Part shown: positions 22,597-31,999 of the stretch, in pieces
Numbering within the stretch: position 1 is the first letter of the stretch
How the letters are laid out: each line of letters begins with the position of its first letter
NCBI GenBank assembly: GCA_947259285.1
Contig: CAMYMR010000009.1
Span: 1 to 42,652, forward strand
Source of the DNA: an uncultured Woeseiaceae bacterium
GTDB taxonomy: Bacteria; Pseudomonadota; Gammaproteobacteria; Steroidobacterales; Woeseiaceae
Direction of reading: 5' to 3'
DNA: 42,652 nucleotides
Made by a program: the position numbers and the translations under genes
Notes under the pieces: model-generated
The model's database searches: none
Seen by the model: only the letters and a program-made list of their open reading frames with translations
Told to the model about the DNA's origin: nothing

Positions 22597-23531
22597 GACG
22601 CTCCCTGACCACTCGCGGAGTCGCGTTGATTACAGCGATGCTGATTACGGCGCTGGCGGGGACCGTCGCGGCGAGCCTTTCTTGGGACAACGCGCTTGAT
22701 GTCCGACGCACGATGGTGATGCTCTATCGCGACCAGGCGATTCAGGTTGCGGTTGGTTCCGAAGGCTGGGTGCGCACAATACTGCGGGACGACCAGGCAA
22801 GCAGTACATCCGACCACCTTGGCGAGATATGGGCAACAGAAATCCCGGCCTTGCCAATCGATGCAGAAGCCGTGCAGGGGGAGATCTATGGACAGATTCA
22901 GGATCTGCAGGGTCGATTCAATATCAACAACCTGCTCGACGCCAATGGCGAGATAGACGAGCCCTCCCTGGAGCAGTATGAGCGTCTGCTGGCCGCACTG
23001 GCCCTCGATATTCGCCTCGCCGGGATTACCGCGGATTGGCTTGATGCCGATCAGACGGAGCGTATTCCCGACGGCGCCGAAGATCCGCTGTATTCCGGAC
23101 TAACCCCGTCATACCGCACCGCCAACCAGCGAATTACGACGATCACGGAGCTGGCGGCACTGGACGGCATGGATCGCGCCAGTTTCGAAATCCTGTCGCC
23201 GCACGTCACCGCCCTGCCGGAGCGAACGCCTGTTAACGTGAACACCGCGACCCTCCCCGTTTTACAGTCGCTTGGCACCAATATCAGCGAAAGTGACGCC
23301 GAGGGATTGATCGCACTGCGCGAGGACGGTGGTTTTGTCGACTACGCCGGGGTTTTCGCCCCCATCATCGAGCCCGGCCTGCAAAACTGGATCTCGGAAA
23401 CAAGCAGTTATTTTCAATTGAAGGCTGTCGTCCAGATTGATACGGTTCGGATTAGCCTGTTTACTGTGCTGCACCGGGACCAGAACAGCCCCGATGTGAC
23501 ACCGATACTCCGCAGCCTGGGAACGATTTAG
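22593..23531 (+). CDS. gspK: Type II secretion minor pseudopilin GspK
   Basis: GspK is the largest minor pseudopilin and caps the tip. The leader MRRSLTTRG|VALITAMLITALA lacks Glu5, as expected for GspK. The large globular domain contains GQIQDLQGRFNINNLLD, the TAD(W/A)LDAD.TER..DGAED..Y region and the helix-hairpin-helix-like part VNVNTATLPVLQSLG. The ATG at 22593 overlaps the gspJ stop; the frame extends upstream inside gspJ but without family resemblance. The length is 312 residues. gspL follows one base after the stop. Confidence 0.94.
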   Translation: MRRSLTTRGVALITAMLITALAGTVAASLSWDNALDVRRTMVMLYRDQAIQVAVGSEGWVRTILRDDQASSTSDHLGEIWATEIPALPIDAEAVQGEIYGQIQDLQGRFNINNLLDANGEIDEPSLEQYERLLAALALDIRLAGITADWLDADQTERIPDGAEDPLYSGLTPSYRTANQRITTITELAALDGMDRASFEILSPHVTALPERTPVNVNTATLPVLQSLGTNISESDAEGLIALREDGGFVDYAGVFAPIIEPGLQNWISETSSYFQLKAVVQIDTVRISLFTVLHRDQNSPDVTPILRSLGTI

Positions 23532-23532
23532 C

Positions 23533-24798
23533 ATGGCAGAGTTTCTCGTCATTCGACTTGGACACACCTCCGATGAAGAGGTCCAGTGGATTACTGTCGA
23601 CAGTAACGGTACTCGCCGCAGCGAACCGGCGACCGGCACGCTCGAGCTGGCTGCGGAGAAGGTGCAGGGCCGCTCAGTCATCGTGTTGGTACCTGCAACC
23701 GAGACGATTACGACGACTGTCTACGTTCCCGTTCGCAGCGGCGCGCGTCTGCGCGCAGCACTACCCTTTGCGCTCGAGGAAAACCTCGCTGACGACGTCG
23801 AAAACCTGCATTTTGCATCCGGTGTACGGCGGGAGAGTGGTCAGTTTCCTGTCGCCGTGGTCGCGCGCGAGAAGATGGACGAGTGGCTGGAGACACTGGG
23901 CCGCGCGGGTATCACAGCCAGGCAAATAATTCCGGAAAACTATGGGCTCGCGCGGATACCCGGAACGATGAGCATGCTCATCGACGGTGACTGTATATTC
24001 TTCAATGACGGCGCGGATATGGAGTTCGTCATGCAAGGCGTCAGTCCGAGTGACGCCCTTATTGCCGCCGGCGTCTTGACGGATCGCGGCGACGATGCCG
24101 AAGACTCGGATGAGCACGCCGGTCATCTTGTCGTCTACTGCGAAGCGTTAGCTCAGGAACAGTGGAGGCATGACTGGAACGCATTGCGGCACGAACTTCA
24201 CAGCGTTGACATCAATTTGGCCGCCGACGGGGTTTTACCCAGGCTTGCCGTTACCGTCGCCAGCGGTAGTGGCGTTAACCTGTTGCAGGGCGCGTACGGC
24301 ACCAAGACCGACTATCGTGCGCAGTTTCTGCCCTGGCGAAACGCTGCGGTGTTGCTGCTGGGTCTGATGATTACCGGATTAGCCGCAAAAAGCGTGGACT
24401 ACTATCGCCTGGCGCAGGAAGAAACCGCCTTACAGGCGCGTTTCACCGAGGAGTACCGACAGATTCGACCCGGCGATACGCGCGAAGTGATGGACCCCAT
24501 TAACGCCGTCAGGTCGATCAAACAGGGACTGGGCGCCGCAACCGGGCCCCAGGTATTCCTGCCGTCTCTTCGACAGCTCAGCGACGCCATGGCGGAGAAC
24601 TCCGCTGCACGAATCGAGACGATCAGTTATCGAGCCGGGGTGATCGATGTGCGCATCTCCTCACCGGATGTCGCGACGCTCGACAAGATACAAAAGTCCG
24701 TCAGCGCATCCGGGCGGTTCCAGGCATCCATTCAGTCGACCGACCAGGTCGCGGACGAAATCAGCAGTCGCTTGCAGATTCGTGAGGCGGGATCATGA
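23533..24798 (+). CDS. gspL: Type II secretion inner-membrane protein GspL
   Basis: GspL joins the cytoplasmic ATPase GspE to the inner-membrane platform. The 421-residue protein has an actin-like cytoplasmic domain (about 1-265, with LVPATETITTTVYVPVRSG and ALPFALEENLADDVENLHFA), one membrane helix near 275-290 (AAVLLLGLMITGLAA) and a periplasmic ferredoxin-like domain. It overlaps gspM by four bases (ATGA). Confidence 0.93.
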   Translation: MAEFLVIRLGHTSDEEVQWITVDSNGTRRSEPATGTLELAAEKVQGRSVIVLVPATETITTTVYVPVRSGARLRAALPFALEENLADDVENLHFASGVRRESGQFPVAVVAREKMDEWLETLGRAGITARQIIPENYGLARIPGTMSMLIDGDCIFFNDGADMEFVMQGVSPSDALIAAGVLTDRGDDAEDSDEHAGHLVVYCEALAQEQWRHDWNALRHELHSVDINLAADGVLPRLAVTVASGSGVNLLQGAYGTKTDYRAQFLPWRNAAVLLLGLMITGLAAKSVDYYRLAQEETALQARFTEEYRQIRPGDTREVMDPINAVRSIKQGLGAATGPQVFLPSLRQLSDAMAENSAARIETISYRAGVIDVRISSPDVATLDKIQKSVSASGRFQASIQSTDQVADEISSRLQIREAGS

Positions 24799-25286
24799 AC
24801 GACTGGTTTGAGTCACTGCAGACTCGCGAAAAGCTGTTCGTCGGCGCCGGCGCGTTGATCGTCGCAATAGCCGTCGTCTATGGCTTTGTGTGGGCGCCGC
24901 TCGACGAAAGCCACGAGTCCATGGCGGCAAGTGTGAACGACTGGCAGCGTTCGCTTGCGGAACTGGCGCCATTAAAGGGCCTGGCTGAAAGCGGCGGCGT
25001 CAAGAACGGCACCAACCCCGGCACAGGTCAGCAGGCGCCAATCATCGTCGTAGACCAGACGCTTCGCAGCAGAGGCCTCGAGCAGTTTCGGCGCCGCAGC
25101 CAACCCACGTCGAGTAACGGCATTCGTGTGGAATTCGAAAATGTGGCATTTGATGACCTGGTTCTGTGGCTCGGTGACCTTAGCGAGCAGCACGCGATGC
25201 ACGTGCAAGCCGGGAGTCTCTCGAAAGGATCCGGGTCGGGCCCCGGGCGTATCAACGCGACTCTGACACTGGAGCGTGCTCTTTGA
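24795..25286 (+). CDS. gspM: Type II secretion protein GspM
   Basis: This 163-residue bitopic protein pairs with GspL. It starts with the typical short cytoplasmic segment MNDWFESLQTREKLFVGAG, then one membrane helix (ALIVAIAVVYGFVWAPL), and a periplasmic domain with the GspM pattern FENVAFDDLVLWLGDLSEQ near the end. Position and length agree with GspM. Its stop overlaps the TTG start of gspN. Confidence 0.93.
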   Translation: MNDWFESLQTREKLFVGAGALIVAIAVVYGFVWAPLDESHESMAASVNDWQRSLAELAPLKGLAESGGVKNGTNPGTGQQAPIIVVDQTLRSRGLEQFRRRSQPTSSNGIRVEFENVAFDDLVLWLGDLSEQHAMHVQAGSLSKGSGSGPGRINATLTLERAL

Positions 25287-26023
25287 TTCAGACAAGACGC
25301 GGCCTGCTGCTTATTGCGGCGCTGACGCTCGCGCTTGCGCTTATCGTGATGTTTCCGGCGCGCGTAGCGTATCAATGGGTGGCGCTGGATGGGGTCGATG
25401 CCAGTGGCATTCAGGGCACCGCGTGGCGCGGCCGCGCGGCCGCGCTATCGGTAAGCGGCGTTTATCTCGCAGACGTTCGTTGGCGGCTGCGGCCGTTGTA
25501 CCTCTTAACGGGAAAAATGCGCTATCACCTGCAAGGCTCACCCGTCTCGGGATTCGTCGAAAGCGATCTGGGCATCGGTATTGGCGGCGGCGTAACCCTC
25601 TCGAATCTCGCGGCGTCGCTGCCGCTCAATCTATTCGCAAAGACGCTCAACGTCACGGGACTACAGGGTGAGGCCAGTCTGCGCTTCGACCGTATTCGCT
25701 TGCGGGATGGATTGCCGACCGTTGCTGAAGGTACCGTAACCGTCAACAATCTCGTCGCACCGCGCCTGAGCCGTGAGCCCATCGGGGGATATCAGGCCGA
25801 GTTTTTCACAAAAGATGACGGGGTAAGCGCGACTGTCGAGGACACGGACGGCGTTATCGACCTGGCAGGCAGCCTGCAGATCAAGGCTGACCGAAGCTAC
25901 CAGTTCCTGGGCAAAGTCATCGCCAACCCCAGCGCGCCAGCGAGCCTGTTAAGACAGCTTGAGTATCTTGGCTCGGCTGATGATCGTGGGCAGCGGGAAC
26001 TGCGCCTGGAAGGCACGCTTTAG
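25283..26023 (+). CDS. gspN: Type II secretion protein GspN
   Basis: The 246-residue protein has an N-terminal membrane anchor (LLLIAALTLALALIVMFPARV) followed by the family pattern GIQGTAWRGRAAALSVSG and LADVRWRLRPLYLLTGKM, with a beta-rich periplasmic body. GspN is an accessory component present only in some type II systems. It starts at the TTG overlapping gspM and ends the gsp run. The convergent AddA-like gene ends 14 bases beyond its stop. Confidence 0.9.
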   Translation: MIQTRRGLLLIAALTLALALIVMFPARVAYQWVALDGVDASGIQGTAWRGRAAALSVSGVYLADVRWRLRPLYLLTGKMRYHLQGSPVSGFVESDLGIGIGGGVTLSNLAASLPLNLFAKTLNVTGLQGEASLRFDRIRLRDGLPTVAEGTVTVNNLVAPRLSREPIGGYQAEFFTKDDGVSATVEDTDGVIDLAGSLQIKADRSYQFLGKVIANPSAPASLLRQLEYLGSADDRGQRELRLEGTL

Positions 26024-26037
26024 GCGGCAAAGCCTCT

Positions 26038-29000
26038 TTAGACGTCAACCTCGAGAAAAGTCTGCAGCAGCGGGAAGTACAAGGCGCATCGCGCATCGCT
26101 GCCAGTGCAAGCATCGTAAATGGCTTTGTATTTTCTCAGCTGCGGCGTGTAGCGATCCGATTCCGCCTGCAGGAAGGCGTCAAGATTGCCACCTTCGTGG
26201 GTACTGGTCTTGTAGTCAATGATCCAGTGAGTCCCATCGCTGTCGATTCGTACTCGGTCGAGGCTCACGGACTCGATCTTGCCGTCGTGCAGGCCGGTCA
26301 GCCCGAGTTCAGCACGACCTTTCCCATTCAGCAACCACCGGCCTTTTTCGTCAACCAGTATGCTACGCAAGGCCGTTTCGACGCGTTCTTCGATATCACC
26401 GATCATTTCGTCGCCAACGCCCATTTCCTTGAGCCAGCGGTGGGTAACGGGCTTGCGCTCAAGAATGGCCTCCGCACTCGTCGCGGCTCGCCCTTCGACC
26501 ATCGCATGCAGCCAGCGATGTACGATCGTGCCGGCAATGCGGGCGCCCGTTCCCACCCAATAGAACTCGACCTTTTGATCGATCGCATGTGTCTCCCCGG
26601 CGGGTGGCGGTCCCGGGAGCGGGTTCACGGCCGGTAAAGCCCAGCGTGGGTCGAACCTGCGCAGTATCGGCTGCAGCCATGGCTCCCTCGACGGACCCGA
26701 CTCGTCGGCAACATCAGCGGCAAATGCCCCCGCATATTGCGGCTCCAATGCAGGCCACAATAGCGCAAGAAGACTACGCTTTGCGGGTGGCTTGTATGCA
26801 CTGCCGTCAGGCGTCACGGCCGTATGTCCGATAAGATGCAGAGATTGTCGAGCGCGCGTGCAGGCGACGTACAGTAGCCTGGCTTGCTCGTGACGATCTT
26901 TTGCCCCCTCGCGGAGCTCGATGAAGCGATGCGCGGCATCCGTGCCGAGATCAGCGCGTGGACCAACAGGGCTGATGACCTTGCTTTGCTTCCCCTCTCT
27001 GTTCGGGATGTCGGACCAGGACAGTACCCGGCGGTCGCTGCCGCGTGGCAAGCGTCCCAGGCCATACAGCAGCACGTGTCCGAATTCGAGGCCTTTGGCG
27101 CGGTGCATCGTCATGACCTGCAGCCGCGCATTGACGTTGCTTGAAACGCGCTCCAGATCGAGTATGGACTCGAGTTCGGCCACGTCGGCGAGCGAGCCGC
27201 CCGCTTCATTCGTCTCGAGTACATCGAAGTAGCGGTAAACATTCGCCACCGCATATTCGTCGTCAAGCACCGCAGGACCGCCCAGGCGAATCCAGATCGC
27301 CTCTACGAGGTCTCGCAGGCCTTGCGTCCGACGCACTGCCACGAGGTCACTCAGGGCGTCTCGGGCGGCTCGCAACGACTGCCTGCCGGTTTCTGACAAC
27401 GCCGCCAGGCGATCGGAGTCCTGCAGCAACTCCCACACCGAACTGCTGGTGTCGTTCTTGACGAGTGCGTGCAGATCGTTCCAATCGAGCCCGATCCAGG
27501 GCGCCCGCAGAATAGCGAGCCACGCGAGCCTGTCGCCCTGGTGTACGGCCGCTCGCGTTAGCGCCAGTGCTTCGATGACTTCAGGGAGATCGGTAAGACG
27601 GTCGATTTCGATCGCCTGATATCGAATGCCCGCATTGCGAAGTCTTGCAAGCAGTTCAGGAAGCTGCGTTCGGGAACGAACGAGAACCGCCATATCATCG
27701 TCGGGGTTGGCTGCCAGCGTCTCTTTGATCACCTCACAGCCAAGTTCCGCCTCGCGGTCAGACCGGCTGCCAAATAGCGGATAAACATGGCACGCCCCGA
27801 CGCCGGCAAGCTCTGGAACGCTCACGGCCTCCGAATAGGACACTGCCCCACGCTGCGGATCGTCGTCATCTGCGAGGATTTCCGGGAACACAGTATTGAA
27901 CCAGTCGACGAGAAACTGCCCGGATCGGAAGTTCCTGAGCAAGCGCAGCGAGTCGAGCTTGATATGTCCGATCCCAAACTCTCTTGCCAACAGAAACTGC
28001 CCGACCTCTGCGTTGCGAAAGCGGTAAATCGACTGCATGGGATCACCTACGCAGTAAATGCTGCGCCCGTCGCCCTGCTCCCAGCCACCCGTCAGAGCTT
28101 CCAGCATTCGGTACTGCGCGCTGGAAGTGTCCTGCATCTCGTCGACAAGCAGATGCTTTACCTGGTAGTCGAGCAACAGCGCAACGTCACCCGGATTCAA
28201 CGCTGTACCAAGCGCGGCCGAGGCCGTCAGCGCAATTTCGATATGATCCGAAACGCCCCGTTCCGCGAACAGGCGCTTCAACTCTGTGACCGCAAGCGGC
28301 AAGAGACGAAACAGCGCAAGAAGAACACTCCACTGCTCGTCGAGGTACCGAATCGGCGGTAGTGTTCGAGTGCCGTGCAGTAATTCAGACACCCGATCGT
28401 GCTCGGCGAGCCCAGCAAGCAGATCGTGCATTGCAGCCTTCTGTCCGGCGTCGCCCGGTGGAAAGCCCTGACGCTTGTCAACGCGTTTTCGAAAATCGCC
28501 CGTTTTGGTCAACAGTAATTCCGCCAGTCCCTGCCACTGATGTACATCGGCCGAGCGTGCACGCGGCAAGCCCGATAGTTTGTGTAATGAACAGACGGGG
28601 TCGGACGTATATCCCCCGTCCCGGAGGTTTGTCGCCGCATAGGATTGCAGTCTCGACAGTTCCGTCGCAAAGCGCTGCGGAATTGCCGCCGCCGTTTCCT
28701 GCAGGTGACCAGTAACGACAGCCTCGAGGTCTTCCTCAAACTTCCGCCGCAGGACCGACGACTCGGCCTCGCTTAGCAAGCCGCTGCCTACAAATGGCAA
28801 CCACTGGTCCCGAGTTGCCAGCATCTGCGCGAGGTAGGACGTGTACACCCAGGTATTGTTGTCCACGTGGGTCAGGACCTCGCGTGTCGCGGCGCTGAGT
28901 GCGCCGCGCTCCGCCAGCCAGTCGAGCGTTGCCACCGCCGACTCGCGATGCAAAGCCCTCAGCTCTGCATCGACGATAATCCGAGTGCCGAGTGCGCTTG

Positions 29001-29418
29001 CGGGCGAACTGATCGGACGAAGGCGCGCGATCATTGCGTTGAGTGAATCGAGCGTCTGAATACGAAGCCGTCGGGGATTCGAAATCAATTGCCATCCCAA
29101 CGTTTCATCGCGCTGCAGGGCCGAACGAGCCAGGGCACAGGTCAATTGCCGGTGTGGCTGCTCAGGTTGCTCGCCCCGATGCGCCATCTTGAGAGCGCCC
29201 AAGACTCGAAACTGCATCTCGGCGGCAGCTTTGCGAGTGAAGGTTATCGCGATGACTTCTTCCGGATTATCGACAACCGACAGCAGCTTGAGGTAACGCT
29301 GAATCAGCAATTCCGTTTTTCCGGAACCGGCCGGTGCCTGTACGATGAAGGACCTCGAGACATCCAGCGAGTCGTCACGCGACTGTTGGTCATCCTCCAG
29401 AAGTCGCTCAGCTTCCAC
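26038..29418 (-). CDS. AddA-like UvrD/RecB-type helicase-nuclease
   Basis: The roughly 1126-residue protein carries an SF1A helicase: IVQAPAGSGKTELLIQRY (P-loop, about 28-35), ITFTRKAAAEM, LLVDEMQDTSSAQ (Walker B), CVGDPMQSIYRFR, MTMHRAKGLEF and LLYVACTRARQSLHLIG. The C-terminal PD-(D/E)XK nuclease has HWIIDYKTSTHEGG (D1068, K1070) and the later Q..KY motif. With the upstream AddB-like protein it should process DNA double-strand ends for RecA recombination. The GTG at 29418 is chosen because GGAG lies seven bases before it. It overlaps the addB-like gene by 11 bases. Confidence 0.9.
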   Translation of the reverse strand: MEAERLLEDDQQSRDDSLDVSRSFIVQAPAGSGKTELLIQRYLKLLSVVDNPEEVIAITFTRKAAAEMQFRVLGALKMAHRGEQPEQPHRQLTCALARSALQRDETLGWQLISNPRRLRIQTLDSLNAMIARLRPISSPASALGTRIIVDAELRALHRESAVATLDWLAERGALSAATREVLTHVDNNTWVYTSYLAQMLATRDQWLPFVGSGLLSEAESSVLRRKFEEDLEAVVTGHLQETAAAIPQRFATELSRLQSYAATNLRDGGYTSDPVCSLHKLSGLPRARSADVHQWQGLAELLLTKTGDFRKRVDKRQGFPPGDAGQKAAMHDLLAGLAEHDRVSELLHGTRTLPPIRYLDEQWSVLLALFRLLPLAVTELKRLFAERGVSDHIEIALTASAALGTALNPGDVALLLDYQVKHLLVDEMQDTSSAQYRMLEALTGGWEQGDGRSIYCVGDPMQSIYRFRNAEVGQFLLAREFGIGHIKLDSLRLLRNFRSGQFLVDWFNTVFPEILADDDDPQRGAVSYSEAVSVPELAGVGACHVYPLFGSRSDREAELGCEVIKETLAANPDDDMAVLVRSRTQLPELLARLRNAGIRYQAIEIDRLTDLPEVIEALALTRAAVHQGDRLAWLAILRAPWIGLDWNDLHALVKNDTSSSVWELLQDSDRLAALSETGRQSLRAARDALSDLVAVRRTQGLRDLVEAIWIRLGGPAVLDDEYAVANVYRYFDVLETNEAGGSLADVAELESILDLERVSSNVNARLQVMTMHRAKGLEFGHVLLYGLGRLPRGSDRRVLSWSDIPNREGKQSKVISPVGPRADLGTDAAHRFIELREGAKDRHEQARLLYVACTRARQSLHLIGHTAVTPDGSAYKPPAKRSLLALLWPALEPQYAGAFAADVADESGPSREPWLQPILRRFDPRWALPAVNPLPGPPPAGETHAIDQKVEFYWVGTGARIAGTIVHRWLHAMVEGRAATSAEAILERKPVTHRWLKEMGVGDEMIGDIEERVETALRSILVDEKGRWLLNGKGRAELGLTGLHDGKIESVSLDRVRIDSDGTHWIIDYKTSTHEGGNLDAFLQAESDRYTPQLRKYKAIYDACTGSDARCALYFPLLQTFLEVDV

Positions 29419-31996
29419 GCACAAGCTCCGTGTATCGGCTCAGCAAATTGAACTCACGCGCATCTCTCACCGACTGCGCCGCATTAACCCGGACGTCCCC
29501 GTCACCGAATTCCCGGCAGGCGGTCTTGACAAGGCGTTGCCAACTCGAGAGCGTGTCATGCCAATTAGCGTCATCTGTAAATCCTGTTCCGGCCCCGGAA
29601 AAACTTATTTCGCGGCTATCGATATTGACCAGAGCTATCGCCGAGACAGGGTCCTCGAGCGCAAGCGCGTAGGCGATCAGCTGTATTTCTTTGGGCATAC
29701 CGTTGCCGTCCAGCAAGCTCTTCTTGCCACCGGTCTTGTAGTCAAGTACAAGCATCGCGCCGTCGGGCAGGCGATCGATTCGATCGACACGTAGTTGCAG
29801 GCGCACGGCCCCTTCCGTAAACGCCAATTCCTGCTCGACCGCGACCGTCGAAAATTCGCCGCGTGCCCTGTCGACAGTGACGAACTGCCGGAGAAGCGCT
29901 GAGACACGCAGGCGCTCGATCCTCAATAACTCAACTAGCACGTCATCAGCATAGCGTTCGTGGCGGAGAAACGCGGATTCGACGGCGTCCTCGATTCGCA
30001 GAGTCAAGGTTTCGTCTTCCCAGGCGGACAGGTCGCGATGGGTCGGCGTATCGCTGTAGAGCCGGCACAGCGCATCGTGAATGATGTTCCCGCGCAATGG
30101 CGCAGGCAAACCGACTGCCTGCGGTTGCAGGTTCCGAACACCCAACCGTCCCGTCACGAAAGCGTCTATGGGATTATTCAGCTGTCGTTGAATCGTGCCA
30201 GCGCCGCCAGCGATCCGTTCATGTGGCGCAATTCCGGGCGCGACTTCCGAGACTGTCGTAGTACCGGTAATTGCCAGCAAGTGCGCTGCATGCCATCCCG
30301 GGTCCGATTCGGATACATCAACTCGGGGTGCCAGTTCCTGGACCAGATCGCTCGGCGTCTGCTGCGCGTCATCCTCAATTAGCGCGTAGCTGCAAACGAC
30401 GTCAGGCGCCGAACAGCCCATTCGCAACAAAAGGCCGCGTGCATACGCGAGCGTGTCTGAGGGCTCGGCATCCGGCATGCCTTTTTCTCGTTGCAGGCGA
30501 CGTGAAATTAGCGGCGTCGGGTTACCCGGCGGCGGCCATTTCGCCGCGGTGAGGCCGCTGATCCAGAGTGCGTCGAACTGGGCCCCCGAGGCCTCGAGCG
30601 GTCCCATTAGCTGCACGGCAACTGCATCCGATTCGGGCTGAAACACCGTCTCCCCCGCCATCAGCTCAACGCGCCGAATTGCCGTTTCAAGGCTCATGCG
30701 CGGGCTGACCAGGTCAAGCCGAGCAAGATCGTTCAATAAATCTCGCCAACGATTCAGGAGTTGAAAATCGTCGCTCGACAGCGCCTCACTGCCTGGCCAG
30801 CCGCACGCGGACAGCATCTGGTCGATGTATACGGCCCACTGGGCTGGCGAGGCACTGTTGCTGAGCTCTCGCCGAGCCTTGCTCAGCGACGCAACAATTC
30901 TTAACCAGTCGTCCGCGTCGCTTCCCGCATCATGCCCCCGGAACGCAGCGGAAATCATCGCCGGCGACCAGCCACGATCCGGTAATTGTCGCAGCCTGAG
31001 TTCCAATCGACTGCGACCGCCGAGCTGCGGCGGCCCGAATAATGGCGTCCGCAGCAGGTGGCTTACCTCTCCAGCCGCGAGATTCCGCACCAGCCACCGC
31101 AACAACAGCAGCGCGACCGACACGGCCGGGTAGTCAGTCAGCTTGCGACCGTAGGATACGTTGACCGATCGAGCCAGCGACGGAGGCGCGTATTGCCAGC
31201 CCGGCACCAGACCCTCCCTGACGAGACGCGACTTCTGCTCGGCATCCTGTTCCAGCTTTCCGGCGATAATGGCGATCGTTTCGCCGGGGCGCTGTTCCAG
31301 GCGCTCCCGTGCCCATGCGCCGGCGGCACGAATCTCCGCATCGGTAGTCTCGAAGCTTTGCAGTCGGACCGATTGTGCTATTCCGGGGCTCGGCGCACTT
31401 AGCACATCACAACCCAGTTCTGTGAGTGCCGCCATTACCGAGCTTACGGCGGGTCGCTCGCGGTCAAATCCCGCAAGCGTAACTCGTTCTCGGCATATCG
31501 CCCGCCCCGAACGCAAAAGCCGTACGATCAGCCCGGTGAGCCCCGCCTCATCAACCCAATGCTCTCGCTCGAGAATACCGAGGTAGCGACCTGCGGCTGC
31601 GGCGAAAAGCCGTTGATCGTCATTCTGTGCGGACCGGGCCAGCTCCCGAATCGACACCTCCCAGTCGGCCATGCGTTGCCAGGCATCCCGCGACAGGCGC
31701 ACCAGGCCCGCCGTGCCGGACAGGGACTCACCTGTCTCCTTGCTAAGGCAGCGCTCCCATAGCAGCTGACTCTGATGCCCGTTGATTCGCGTAGGCAGAG
31801 ATGCCTGGTCGGTTGCCTCCAGCATTCTCAGCGTTAGCCAATCTTGCCAGGCGTGAATTACCGGGCTCTCCCACGCCGTTTTCCGCGCCTCTAGCTGCTG
31901 CTTGGCAAATGCGTCGCGCAAGACCCGCGCGAGTCGACGGTTTGCCGTAATGATGGTCGATGGGCCCTCAAGCGCGTCCGTTAGCCATTGGTACAT
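29408..31996 (-). CDS. AddB-like DNA repair protein with PD-(D/E)XK nuclease domain
   Basis: The 862-residue protein resembles AddB-related 'probable DNA repair' proteins found next to AddA-like helicases in proteobacteria. The N-terminus (STIITANRRLARVLRDAF) is a degenerate helicase region lacking a GxGKT loop. The C-terminus has RGNIIHDALCRLY, MLVLDYKTGGKKSL (nuclease Asp and Lys) and QLIAYALAL (QxxxY). The cluster of cysteines that holds the Fe-S cluster in Bacillus AddB is absent. The ATG at 31996 lies three bases after the alaA stop, so the pair is cotranscribed with alaA. Confidence 0.85.
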   Translation of the reverse strand: MYQWLTDALEGPSTIITANRRLARVLRDAFAKQQLEARKTAWESPVIHAWQDWLTLRMLEATDQASLPTRINGHQSQLLWERCLSKETGESLSGTAGLVRLSRDAWQRMADWEVSIRELARSAQNDDQRLFAAAAGRYLGILEREHWVDEAGLTGLIVRLLRSGRAICRERVTLAGFDRERPAVSSVMAALTELGCDVLSAPSPGIAQSVRLQSFETTDAEIRAAGAWARERLEQRPGETIAIIAGKLEQDAEQKSRLVREGLVPGWQYAPPSLARSVNVSYGRKLTDYPAVSVALLLLRWLVRNLAAGEVSHLLRTPLFGPPQLGGRSRLELRLRQLPDRGWSPAMISAAFRGHDAGSDADDWLRIVASLSKARRELSNSASPAQWAVYIDQMLSACGWPGSEALSSDDFQLLNRWRDLLNDLARLDLVSPRMSLETAIRRVELMAGETVFQPESDAVAVQLMGPLEASGAQFDALWISGLTAAKWPPPGNPTPLISRRLQREKGMPDAEPSDTLAYARGLLLRMGCSAPDVVCSYALIEDDAQQTPSDLVQELAPRVDVSESDPGWHAAHLLAITGTTTVSEVAPGIAPHERIAGGAGTIQRQLNNPIDAFVTGRLGVRNLQPQAVGLPAPLRGNIIHDALCRLYSDTPTHRDLSAWEDETLTLRIEDAVESAFLRHERYADDVLVELLRIERLRVSALLRQFVTVDRARGEFSTVAVEQELAFTEGAVRLQLRVDRIDRLPDGAMLVLDYKTGGKKSLLDGNGMPKEIQLIAYALALEDPVSAIALVNIDSREISFSGAGTGFTDDANWHDTLSSWQRLVKTACREFGDGDVRVNAAQSVRDAREFNLLSRYTELVRGS

Positions 31997-31999
31997 CGG

